Origin: DASSFZ01 sp035283185
Lineage (GTDB): Bacteria > Chloroflexota > Anaerolineae > Fen-1058
Direction of reading: 5' to 3'
NCBI GenBank assembly: GCA_035283185.1
Contig: DATEUJ010000124.1
Coordinates: 1-64,000, forward strand
DNA: 64,000 nt
Below the pieces are notes generated by a model. It made no database searches and was not told the DNA's origin. It saw only the letters and a list, made by a program, of their open reading frames with translations. Shown here one piece after another: positions 44,461-53,180 of this stretch (positions are counted from its first letter, which is position 1; the number at the start of each line of letters is the position of its first letter). The position numbers were made by a program, and so were the translations under genes.

Positions 44461-44521
44461 TATGAATTTGTATGAAATTGCACAGAATACATTGACTTTA
44501 CTGATCAGGTTGTGCTATCCT
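44461..44521 (+). promoter_or_regulatory. secretome-type promoter C (phosphodiesterase/nucleotidase 1)
   Basis: Direct repeats with a 10-bp period, TATGAATTTG (44461-44470) and TATGAAATTG (44471-44480); the second is 21 bases from TTGACT (44492-44497). An 18-base spacer ends TGTGC before TATCCT (44516-44521). The direct-repeat form resembles operators of OmpR/PhoB-type response regulators. Confidence 0.8.
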
Positions 44522-44557
44522 GAACTAGCGCATAGTGACCGAAATATCCACGCAGCA

Positions 44558-44650
44558 TGACGCCGCTCTGCTCCGTCCTCAGCCTATTGTCCGCGGTTCC
44601 CGCCGCAGTTGGACTGCGGCGGCTGGGCACGGCAGTTGTACTGCCGTGCC
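44558..44650 (+). other. structured leader with two tandem hairpins
   Basis: TGACGCCGCTCTGCTCCG (44558-44575) is repeated exactly at 48763-48780 in the leader of the paralogous gene. It is followed by a 10-bp stem CCGCCGCAGT (44600-44609) / ACTGCGGCGG (44613-44622) and an 11-bp stem GGCACGGCAGT (44626-44636) / ACTGCCGTGCC (44640-44650). They lie 50 bases before the start codon and may control translation or mRNA stability. Confidence 0.5.
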
Positions 44651-44699
44651 AACATGCAGCCTATCCGGTTGCACACACCACCATCTTTAGGAGGAACCT

Positions 44700-47600
44700 G
44701 TGAATAGCAAACTCGTCAACGTTGTGGCGATACTGACCCTGATCTTGGGCACGCTCTACGTACCGGCGATGGCTGGCCCCGCGGAAGCGCCCAGTTCAGG
44801 TCCGAAGGTCGATAAGCTGATCTTCTTCGCTGCCGACGGCCTGCGCCAGGACCTGGTGCAGTCCTACGCTGCGAAGGGCCTGCTGCCGGCGATGAAGGCG
44901 CTCATCCAGACGGGCACGATGGCGGCCGACGGCGGGGCGCTGGGCCAGGCGGCGGCGAACACCGGTGTGGGCTGGTATAGCCTGGCGACGGGCGCCTGGG
45001 CGGGCGTGCACGGCTCGACCAACAACACCTTCCACATTAACGGGCAGCCATTCGGCAACCGCACGGCCGCCTTCGACAGCGGCGTGCTGCAGGCGGAGAC
45101 GATCGCCCAGTCTGCCGAGCGCGGCGGCAAGAAGGTTGCCCAGATCGAGTGGGCGGGCGGGCGCAACGGCGTGATCAGCGGCCCGACGGTCGACTTCCGC
45201 GTGTTCTTGTCCGGGCGCGGCGTCGCCACCAACTTCATCGGCCCGACCGACGATCCGGCCTTCACCGCATCCTTCGGATTGCAGTTCGACCATCCGGCGG
45301 GATTCGCGGGTCAGCCGCCGTTCGCCGACGCCGCGCCAACGCCGGCCGCAGGCTGGAGCGACGTGCCGGCGTCGTACAGCCCGGCCAAGCAGATGCGGAT
45401 GCGCGTCCTCGACTTCGGCGTCGACAAGTATGGCCTGAACGCGTACATCTTCGACTCGACGAACGATGGCGCGACCAATTACGATCGCGTCCTCTTCTCA
45501 CCGACCACGGATGGCGACGATAGCGTCGGCATCCTGGCGCGCGGCGAATGGGCCGACGTGAAGGTCACGATCGTCGGCGGCTCGCTCGCCGGCAAGACCG
45601 GCGGCATGCTGGTCAAGGTCGAAGAGCTGACCGGCGACCTGTCGAAGGTGCGCCTGTTCCACACCTCGGTCACGCGCGCCAATGCCACCTGGCCCAGCTG
45701 GCCGGGCGAGCCTGGCTTCACCGGCGACTTTGCCGAGTACGTGGCCCAGAAGTTCCCGACCTCGACGGCCGCCGACTTCGCCATCCTGGAAGCCGGCATC
45801 GTCAGCGAGGAGACCTACGTCGAGCAGGGTCTGTACTGGGAGACCGGTCACCATCCGCTCATCAAGTACATTCTCGAGAAGTACAATCCCGATCTTGCCC
45901 TGGTCGGTTACCCGGCAACCGACGAGTTCTCGCACCAATTCATGGGGTTGGTCACGCGCTACCTGCCCAACGGCGATCCGAACCCGGCCTACGACGACGT
46001 GCAGGTGAACGGCACGCCGGACGGCCGCGTCGCCGAGCGCGAAGGCTTCCTGCGCCGCGCCTATCAGGGCGCCGACGCGACGCTGGCGCTCGTCCAGTCG
46101 CTGATGCCAAAGGGCACGACGACGTTCGTCTCGTCTGACCACGGCTTCGCACCGCAGTTCCTGGCCATCGACGCCAGCAAGGTGCTGGTCGATCTCGGCC
46201 TGCTGTCCAGGCCGCAGACCTCGAACTGCCGGCCGGCCAGCGGCGAGACGATCGGCAAGGCCAAAGCCTGTTGGGCCGGTGGAACGGTGCAGATTTACTT
46301 GAACCTGGCCGGGCGCGATCCGGCCGGCGGCGGTCTGCAGCAGGTGCTCGCCGCCGACGAAGCCGCAGTCGTCGCGCAGATCGAGGCCGCCTTCCTGGCG
46401 CTGTCCGATCCGAACGACTGGACCGGCGACGGTCTGCCCGAAGGCTGGAAGGTGATCGACCGCGCCTTCACCAAGGCCGAGGCGCGCTACATCCCCAACA
46501 GCGCCAACAGCATGACCGACATGGCGCACCCGACGCGCACGGGCGACCTCGTCGTCTTCTCGTACCCGCCGTACCAGTACGACGCGGCGACGCCCGGCAC
46601 GCTGATCGCCCGCTCGGCCTTCTTCGGCCAGCACGGCTACGTACCGGACGTGCAGAACCTGGACGCGAATATCAACATGCGCTCCACTTTCCTGGTCGGA
46701 GGCGAGGCGATTCGCCACACCCGTGTGCGCGGCATCCGTATCATCGATCTCGCGCCGACCGTCGCCTACCTGATGCGCATCCCGATGCCGCAGCACGCGC
46801 AGGGCGAGGTCGTCCTCGACATCCTGCGCGGCGGCGCTTCCGTCAAGCTGGTGCCGATCATGGGCCTGACCGACTTCCACGGCCAGCTCGACCCGTCGAC
46901 GATGCTCATGGATAACCGCAACGTGTCGGTCGGTGGGGCGGCATATCTGGCGACGATGTTCGACGAGGAAGCGTCGCTCCTGCCCGGCACGGCGCTGTTG
47001 TTCGCCTCCGGGGACAACGTTGGCGCGACGCCGGCGAACTCCGGCCTGCTCGAAGACATGCCGGCCATCGACGTCGAAAACGCCTGGGGCCTGAACGCCA
47101 CATCCTACGGCAACCACGAGTTCGACTACGGCGTGGAGAGGCTACTGCGGCATCAGGCGCGGGCTAACTTCCCGTTCCTCGGCGCGAACATCGTGGAGAC
47201 GGCGACCGGCCTCAATCCCGAATGGGTGCAGGGCAGCGGCATCTGGTGGTTCGGCGACGTGCCGATCGGCGTGATCGGCATCGAGCTGCCTAACACGCCC
47301 GAGCTGGTCAAGCCGGGCGCGACGGCCGGCCTGACCTTCCTGCCGGCGATCGAGACGATCCGCGCTGAATCGGAGCGTCTGCGCCGGCTCGGCATCCGCG
47401 TCCAGATCGTGCTCATGCACGACGGCACCTCCCGAGGGCAGAATGCCGTCGACGGCATCGCCGCCGCGCCGTGGGAAGGCCCGATCATCGACGTGGCGAA
47501 TGGCATCCAGGACACGACGGTGGATGCCATCTTTGCCGGACACACGCACCGCATCTCTAACCTGATGGTCGGCCACATCCTGGTCCTGGAGGGCCTCAAC

Positions 47601-48398
47601 GCCGGCATGAGCTACTCGGTCGCCCAACTGGCGGTGAAGGGCGGCGACGTCGAATGGGCCGGCGGCGCGACGCGCGTCGCCCAGAATCTGGGCGTCGCCA
47701 AGCGCGCGGACGTGCAAGCGATCATCGACGACGCTAACGCACAGACTGCTGTGCTGCGCAATCAGGTGATCGGCACGCAGGCCTTCGACATCCGGCGCGC
47801 GCCGACCCGGCTGTTCGAGTCGGCGATGGGCAACATGGTCGCCGACGCGATGCGACTGCAGTATCCGGGCGTCGACGCGGCGCTGACCAACTCCGGCGGC
47901 CTGCGCGCGGACTTGGTGTGCACCCCGCCGAGCGCCGGCGAAGGCCCGTGCGAGATCACCTGGGGCGAGATGTTCGCCGTGCTGCCGTTCGGCAACCGGA
48001 CGGTAATCGAGACGTTGACCGGAACTCAGTTAGAGGCCGCTTTCCTCAATGGCTTCCAGCCATTCTGCAATCCGAACTTCACCGGTGGCACGGGTCGCTT
48101 CCCGCAGGTCTCCGGCCTCAAGGTGACGTTTGCCTGCAGCGGCACGACGCCGGTCGTCACCGGCATGTGGAAAGCGCCTGCTGGAGTGGGCGGCCCGCTG
48201 ACGCCGATCGGCCCGGCCGACACCGTGCGCCTGGTGACGAACGACTTCATGTTCGGCGGAGGCGACGGCTACACCATCCTCGGTTCAGGCACGAACGTGC
48301 TGCAGCCCGGCGACGGGTTGCTGGAGATCGCCATCGACTACGTCGCGGCGAATTCGCCCGTCGCGCCCGTCGTCGAGGGACGCATCGTCGGGCCGTAG
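44700..48398 (+). CDS. secreted phosphodiesterase / 5'-nucleotidase fusion protein 1
   Basis: 1232 residues from GTG 44700 after TAGGAGG. Signal peptide (LVNVVAILTLILGTLYVPAM). The first part, about 35-715, is a type I phosphodiesterase/nucleotide pyrophosphatase domain: FFAADGLRQDLV (about 42), nucleophile region NTGVGWYSLATGAWAGVHGS (about 85-104), ATDEFSHQFMG (about 406) and SSDHGFAPQF (about 478). The second, about 715-1232, is a UshA-like 5'-nucleotidase: TDFHGQL, ASGDNVGATPAN, SYGNHEFDYG, LMHDGTS, GHTHRIS, then the substrate domain ALTNSGGLRADLV and NDFMFGGGDGYTIL. It should hydrolyse extracellular nucleotides or phosphodiesters to phosphate and nucleoside. Fusing both steps in one chain is unusual. 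Confidence 0.9.
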   Translation: MNSKLVNVVAILTLILGTLYVPAMAGPAEAPSSGPKVDKLIFFAADGLRQDLVQSYAAKGLLPAMKALIQTGTMAADGGALGQAAANTGVGWYSLATGAWAGVHGSTNNTFHINGQPFGNRTAAFDSGVLQAETIAQSAERGGKKVAQIEWAGGRNGVISGPTVDFRVFLSGRGVATNFIGPTDDPAFTASFGLQFDHPAGFAGQPPFADAAPTPAAGWSDVPASYSPAKQMRMRVLDFGVDKYGLNAYIFDSTNDGATNYDRVLFSPTTDGDDSVGILARGEWADVKVTIVGGSLAGKTGGMLVKVEELTGDLSKVRLFHTSVTRANATWPSWPGEPGFTGDFAEYVAQKFPTSTAADFAILEAGIVSEETYVEQGLYWETGHHPLIKYILEKYNPDLALVGYPATDEFSHQFMGLVTRYLPNGDPNPAYDDVQVNGTPDGRVAEREGFLRRAYQGADATLALVQSLMPKGTTTFVSSDHGFAPQFLAIDASKVLVDLGLLSRPQTSNCRPASGETIGKAKACWAGGTVQIYLNLAGRDPAGGGLQQVLAADEAAVVAQIEAAFLALSDPNDWTGDGLPEGWKVIDRAFTKAEARYIPNSANSMTDMAHPTRTGDLVVFSYPPYQYDAATPGTLIARSAFFGQHGYVPDVQNLDANINMRSTFLVGGEAIRHTRVRGIRIIDLAPTVAYLMRIPMPQHAQGEVVLDILRGGASVKLVPIMGLTDFHGQLDPSTMLMDNRNVSVGGAAYLATMFDEEASLLPGTALLFASGDNVGATPANSGLLEDMPAIDVENAWGLNATSYGNHEFDYGVERLLRHQARANFPFLGANIVETATGLNPEWVQGSGIWWFGDVPIGVIGIELPNTPELVKPGATAGLTFLPAIETIRAESERLRRLGIRVQIVLMHDGTSRGQNAVDGIAAAPWEGPIIDVANGIQDTTVDAIFAGHTHRISNLMVGHILVLEGLNAGMSYSVAQLAVKGGDVEWAGGATRVAQNLGVAKRADVQAIIDDANAQTAVLRNQVIGTQAFDIRRAPTRLFESAMGNMVADAMRLQYPGVDAALTNSGGLRADLVCTPPSAGEGPCEITWGEMFAVLPFGNRTVIETLTGTQLEAAFLNGFQPFCNPNFTGGTGRFPQVSGLKVTFACSGTTPVVTGMWKAPAGVGGPLTPIGPADTVRLVTNDFMFGGGDGYTILGSGTNVLQPGDGLLEIAIDYVAANSPVAPVVEGRIVGP

Positions 48399-48440
48399 CT
48401 TCCCGGTCGGTAAGTCTGCGGTTTTCTTCACCGCCCGATC

Positions 48441-48490
48441 GAAAACGTCAAGGTGCACGGATGCATGTGCCCTTGACGTTTTTGTTTGTT
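48441..48490 (+). terminator. terminator after fusion protein gene 1
   Basis: GAAAACGTCAAGG (48441-48453) with CCTTGACGTTTTTG from 48471, practically identical to the terminator at 44368. Confidence 0.8.
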
Positions 48491-48597
48491 CCGAATATCA
48501 CCTATACCAGGAAATGGTTCATGCGTGGAACCGGTGTAGAATAGCAGACCAACTGCTCGTCCATAATTCCCAATTGGCCGTATATTAGTGTGGAATG

Positions 48598-48658
48598 TAT
48601 GAATTTGTATGAAATGACGCGAATCGCATTGACTTAGCTGAGCAGACTGTGCTATCCT
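48598..48658 (+). promoter_or_regulatory. secretome-type promoter D (phosphodiesterase/nucleotidase 2)
   Basis: Direct repeats TATGAATTTG (48598-48607) and TATGAAATGA (48608-48617), TTGACT (48629-48634), an 18-base spacer ending TGTGC, and TATCCT (48653-48658). The 300-base leader down to the gene contains the 18-mer shared with 44558-44575 but lacks the paired hairpins of the first copy. Confidence 0.8.
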
Positions 48659-48955
48659 CAAATTAGCCGCCCTCGTTTCAACGATGTATCGGCAACCTCT
48701 TGCCGTTTCAACATCTTGTGCGACGCATACGACGTCGAGGGTCTCGCATGCCATTCGACGCGTGACGCCGCTCTGCTCCGCCCTTCGATGAGGGCCGTGA
48801 TGAAAGGGAGGTGAGAGACGCTCCAGTATTGAGCACGCAAACCCGACTCCGCCAGATAGTGGCGCATCCAGTCCTTCCGTCAGCACGCGCGAATGCGTCA
48901 TGAAGGACTTGCGGCCGACTTAGCTGTGCAGACTCACAAGCATAGGGAGGAAACG

Positions 48956-51900
48956 GTGAAAAGCAAACTCTTCAACATCCTGGCGATTCTCGGCCTGATA
49001 CTCGGCACGCTGTACGTGCCGGCGATCGCCGCCCCGGCTCAGGGACACGGCAGACCACCACGGGCCGAGAAAGTGATCTTCTTCGCCTCCGACGGCATGC
49101 GCCCCGACCACGTGGACAAGTACGTGGCCGAGGGCGTGATGCCGACCTACGCCGATCTGCTCGCCCGCGGCGTCAAGGGCGACAACGGCCTGCTGCAGGG
49201 CTTCCCACCCAACACCGGCGTCGGCTGGTACACGCTGGCCACCGGCACCTGGCCCGGCGAGCACGGATCGACCAACAACACGTTCCACAGGACAGGTGCG
49301 GCATTCACCGGCCGGACGGGATTCGCCGACACGGGAATCTTACAGGCCGACACAATCTTGCAAGCGGCGGAGCGCGCCGGTAAGAAGGTTGTGGCCGTGG
49401 AGTGGGTGGCTGCGCGCAGTCTCGTCCCCGCCCTGCAGGGGCCCGTTGTCGACTTTCGCACCTTCTTCGGCCGCCGGGGGATCGTGCTCAACTTTGACCT
49501 GCCCGGCCAGCCCGCAGGCGCGATCGCCTTCGGCGTCGAGTACCAGCGCGTGACACTCGCCGACGCGACCGGCTGGAGCAACGTCCCGGCCTCCTTCAGC
49601 CCGGCGAAGGAGACGCAGTTCACGCACAACGACACGCGGATCCCGGCCGGCGGCATGTGGGACGTGTACATCTACGACTCGAGCAACGACGCCATCGTCA
49701 ACTACGACCGGGCCCTCGTCGTCTCGAACGCCGCCGGGAAGGACGGCAGCGCCGCCGTCGCGAACCTGGCGCAGGGTCAGTGGGCAGACGCCAAGGTGAC
49801 GCTCGTCTCCGGCCCCTTCGCCGGGAGGACCGGCGGCTTCCTGATGAAGGCGATCGACCTAACGGCCGACCTGTCTAGGTTCCGCCTGTACTTCACTTCG
49901 GTGCAGCGTGCGAACGCGACTTACAACGCGCTCGGCTCGGCCGGCTCAGCAGACTTCGAGGAGACGCTCAACCGGGACTTCCCCACCTCCACCGCCGCTG
50001 ACTTCGCGCCACTGGAGGCGGGCATCGTCGACGAGGACACGTACGTCGAGCAAGGGTTGATGTGGAAGGATGCTCACTTCGCGTACCTGGATTACATCTT
50101 CAACACGCTCGGCGTGGAGCCGGATTTGCTGATGCTCGGCAACCCGGTGACCGATGAATTCCAGCACCAGTTCCTGGCGCTCGTCACGCCGACGGACATA
50201 GACGGCGATCCGAACCCGTACTTCGACGACGCGACGAACGACGACATCCCCGACGGGCGGATAGACATCCGCGAGGGCTACATCCGCGCGGCCTACGAAG
50301 AGGGCGACGCCACGCTCGCGTTGGGCCGCGCGCTGATGGGCCAGAACGCGACCGTCTTCGCCTCCTCGGATCACGGCTTCGCGCCGCAGTGGTACGCGGT
50401 CAATACGCGGCGCGTTCTGTTCGAGACGACGGTCATCAGCGGCACGAGCAGCGTCAGCGTTCACGCCAGCGGCGCAACCGCGACGAGCAACTGCGGCGCG
50501 GCTTCGTCCGACTTCGCCAAAGCGTGTTGGGCAGGCGGCACCGTCCAGGTCTACGTGAACCCGACGCTCCCAGGCGGTGTCACCTATGCCGCCGTTCGGA
50601 CGGCCGTGGTCAACGCGTTCAACTCACTGACCGATCCGGCGAATCCGGGCGCGCAAGTCGTCGATCGCGTCTTCCTCAAGGAAGAGCTGCGCAACGTGGA
50701 CGGCAGCGACTCGCTCCATCCCAACCGGAGCGGCGACGTGGTCGTCGCCTTCCGACCGCCCTACCAGACCGACGCGGCGACGGCCGGCGTGAAGATCGCC
50801 TTCTCGCAGTTCTTCGGCCAGCACGGCTATCGGCCTGACCTGGTCAGCCTCGAGAACAACGTCAACCTGCACGGGACGTTTGTCGCGGCCGGCCCCGGCA
50901 TCCGCCATCAGGACCCCGTCCCCGGCATCCGGGCGATTGACCTGGCGCCGACGATCGCCTTCTTGATGGACATCCCCGGCCCGCAGAACGCCCGCGGCAG
51001 AATCCTGTACAATCTGTTCCCCAGCCCCGGGCAGTTGAAGGAGGCGACGATCCTGCAGATCAGCGACTACCACGGACAACTCGTCCCACTGTCTGAGGCG
51101 GCTGATACGGTTGGCCCGACCTTCGCCATCGGCGGGTCGGCCTTCCTCAAGCCGTGGTTCGACGCCTATCGCGCCGAAGCGCGGGGCGGCTCGCTCACCG
51201 TCGCGGGCGGCGACTCGGTCGGCGCCACCCCGCCGATCTCCAACTTCTTCGGCGACACGCCCACGATCGAACTGATGAACATGATGGGCTTCTCGGCGGA
51301 TGGGTTAGGCAACCACAACTTCGACCGCGGCCAGACCTACCTGCGCAACACGCTCATCCCGCTGGCCGCCTTCCCCTACTTCTCGGCCAACATCGTCGAT
51401 CCGGCGACGGGGAAGACACCGGCGGAATGGAAGCCATCGGGCGTGTTCGAGTTCGACGGCTTCAAGTTGGGCGTCGTCGGCTTCTCCAACTCCGACCTGA
51501 CGTCGCTCATCTTCCCCGGCAATCTCGATCCGTTCGTCGTGGCCGATGCAAAAACGGCGATCATGGCCGAGGCGGCGAAGCTGCGCTCGAAGGGCAAGGT
51601 CAACGCGATCATCGCCCTCGGGCACGAGGGCGCGACAGCCGGCGATTTCAATAATCCGACCGGGCCGCTCATCACTCTGGCCGACGGCCTGGGCGGCGTG
51701 ATAGATACGATCCTGGGCGATCACACCGACTTTCAGACGATCAGCCTGCGGCCCAACGGCGTGCTGGCGGTGGAGAATCGCAGCAAGGGCATCCGCTTCA
51801 CTCGCGTCAGGCTCGTCGTCGACACGAATACCAAGCGCGTGGTGTATAAGACCGCCGACTGGCACAAGCCGTGGAACATCGGCGTCACGCCCGACGCGGC

Positions 51901-52657
51901 GATCCAGGCCCGGATCAACGACCTCAACGCGCAGCTCGCGCCGATCTTCAACATGGTGGTCGGCATGTCGACGCGGTTCATCCCGCGCACTGACGCGTGT
52001 GGCAACACCGCCGGGCGCACCTGCGAGTCGCTCGTCGGTAATGTCACGGCGGACTCGATGCGCACGACCTATAACACCGACTTCGCCATCACCAACTCGG
52101 GCGGCCTGCGCGCCGATCTGACGTGCCCGACGGCCGACAATCCGAACGACTTCTGCCCGCCGAACACCGCGACGCCGACGCCACCGTTCTTTATCACACG
52201 CGGCCAGGTGCTGACGGTGCTGCCGTTCGGCAACGTCGTCGTCACGCTGCAGGTGAACGGCGCCGAGCTCAAGACGATGCTGGAGAACGGCGTCTCGCGG
52301 ATGCCCGCCGCAGACGGGCGCTTCCCGCAGGTATCCGGCCTGTGCGTCACCTACAACGTCTCGGCCGCGGCCGGCAGCCGCGTCACGGGCGCGGTTCGGC
52401 AGGCGGCCGACGGAAGCTGCACGGGCGCACCGGTTGACCTGGTGCCAGGCACGACAATGTACACCCTCGCCGAGAACGACTTCATGGCGAACGGCGGCGA
52501 CGGCTATCCGAACTTCGTCAGCCGGATGACGACGCAGGACTTCATGGACGAGGTGCTCGCCGACTACATCGCGGGCCAGCCAAACTCGACCGTCAGCCCG
52601 GCGATCCAGGGACGAATCAACTGCGTGGGTGCAACTTGCCCGGTGGTGACGCCGTAA
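48956..52657 (+). CDS. secreted phosphodiesterase / 5'-nucleotidase fusion protein 2
   Basis: 1233 residues from GTG 48956, 5 bases after GGGAGG. A tandem paralogue of the previous gene: signal peptide LFNILAILGLILGTLYVPAI, phosphodiesterase part with FFASDGMRPDHV, NTGVGWYTLATGTWPGEHGS, VTDEFQHQFL and SSDHGFAPQW, and nucleotidase part with SDYHGQL, GGDSVGATP, LGNHNFDRG, ALGHEGATAG and NSGGLRADL. At the position of GHTH in copy 1 it has GDHTDF, so one metal-binding histidine seems replaced by Asp, and GNHEF is GNHNF. The activity or metal preference of this domain may differ. The first copy is the closest relative in view, consistent with tandem duplication of the whole transcription unit. Confidence 0.88.
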   Translation: MKSKLFNILAILGLILGTLYVPAIAAPAQGHGRPPRAEKVIFFASDGMRPDHVDKYVAEGVMPTYADLLARGVKGDNGLLQGFPPNTGVGWYTLATGTWPGEHGSTNNTFHRTGAAFTGRTGFADTGILQADTILQAAERAGKKVVAVEWVAARSLVPALQGPVVDFRTFFGRRGIVLNFDLPGQPAGAIAFGVEYQRVTLADATGWSNVPASFSPAKETQFTHNDTRIPAGGMWDVYIYDSSNDAIVNYDRALVVSNAAGKDGSAAVANLAQGQWADAKVTLVSGPFAGRTGGFLMKAIDLTADLSRFRLYFTSVQRANATYNALGSAGSADFEETLNRDFPTSTAADFAPLEAGIVDEDTYVEQGLMWKDAHFAYLDYIFNTLGVEPDLLMLGNPVTDEFQHQFLALVTPTDIDGDPNPYFDDATNDDIPDGRIDIREGYIRAAYEEGDATLALGRALMGQNATVFASSDHGFAPQWYAVNTRRVLFETTVISGTSSVSVHASGATATSNCGAASSDFAKACWAGGTVQVYVNPTLPGGVTYAAVRTAVVNAFNSLTDPANPGAQVVDRVFLKEELRNVDGSDSLHPNRSGDVVVAFRPPYQTDAATAGVKIAFSQFFGQHGYRPDLVSLENNVNLHGTFVAAGPGIRHQDPVPGIRAIDLAPTIAFLMDIPGPQNARGRILYNLFPSPGQLKEATILQISDYHGQLVPLSEAADTVGPTFAIGGSAFLKPWFDAYRAEARGGSLTVAGGDSVGATPPISNFFGDTPTIELMNMMGFSADGLGNHNFDRGQTYLRNTLIPLAAFPYFSANIVDPATGKTPAEWKPSGVFEFDGFKLGVVGFSNSDLTSLIFPGNLDPFVVADAKTAIMAEAAKLRSKGKVNAIIALGHEGATAGDFNNPTGPLITLADGLGGVIDTILGDHTDFQTISLRPNGVLAVENRSKGIRFTRVRLVVDTNTKRVVYKTADWHKPWNIGVTPDAAIQARINDLNAQLAPIFNMVVGMSTRFIPRTDACGNTAGRTCESLVGNVTADSMRTTYNTDFAITNSGGLRADLTCPTADNPNDFCPPNTATPTPPFFITRGQVLTVLPFGNVVVTLQVNGAELKTMLENGVSRMPAADGRFPQVSGLCVTYNVSAAAGSRVTGAVRQAADGSCTGAPVDLVPGTTMYTLAENDFMANGGDGYPNFVSRMTTQDFMDEVLADYIAGQPNSTVSPAIQGRINCVGATCPVVTP

Positions 52658-52673
52658 TCCGTACGATAAAGCG

Positions 52674-52710
52674 CGAGAGCCAGGGGGCAGAGACCTGTCC
52701 CTGGCTCTCG
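52674..52710 (+). terminator. hairpin after fusion protein gene 2
   Basis: CGAGAGCCAGGG (52674-52685) pairs with CCCTGGCTCTCG (52699-52710), 12 bp perfect, without a clear T-run. Probable terminator or 3' stabiliser. Confidence 0.6.
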
Positions 52711-52808
52711 GCTTCTGACCCGGGGCGAAAAGGGGGTGATGAAAGCAAACGCACAGGCTGAAGCAGGCACGTGATTCACTATCCCACAGCCTGTCGAGGG
52801 GGAACACC

Positions 52809-53027
52809 ATGAAACACCTCATGACCGATCCAAAAATGAAACGCACACTCGTCGGCATCCTGCTATTCGCGGCGCTGATCCTGGCCGCCGTCGGCGGTGT
52901 GGCCGCTGCCACCCACGATGGCCACATCGTCGGCGACGGCATCGTCGACACTCCTTTGGAGATGGATCAGCTGCAGGCGCAGCAGGAAGGTCGTGCAGTG
53001 GAGGAGCTGCTCACTCCCAACGAGTAG
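52809..53027 (+). CDS. small secreted protein, paralogue of the next protein's N-terminus
   Basis: 72 residues. The segment KRTLVGILLFAALILAAVGG is a signal peptide or membrane anchor, followed by HDGHIVGDGIVDTPLEMDQL. The LVIVD-repeat protein downstream has the matching KRTLVGVLLLAALILAVVGS and FLGDGVADTPLEMDELHEE. The small protein ends just after this region. It is either a truncated duplicate or a separate short secreted protein carrying only the signal and the GDG.xDTPLEMD module. GAGGGGG precedes the ATG by 6 bases. Confidence 0.65.
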   Translation: MKHLMTDPKMKRTLVGILLFAALILAAVGGVAAATHDGHIVGDGIVDTPLEMDQLQAQQEGRAVEELLTPNE

Positions 53028-53180
53028 GAGCTGGTTGCCAGGCCCGCACTCATCGCCATGCGGCCTCACGGCCGACCGGGCCTAGTTGCGGAGGTCAACG
53101 CGAAAGGAGGTGTTGAACAGAGAGACATCAGACTGAAGTCTGCACTTGATGCCAGATCACGCAACAAGGGAGGAAATACC

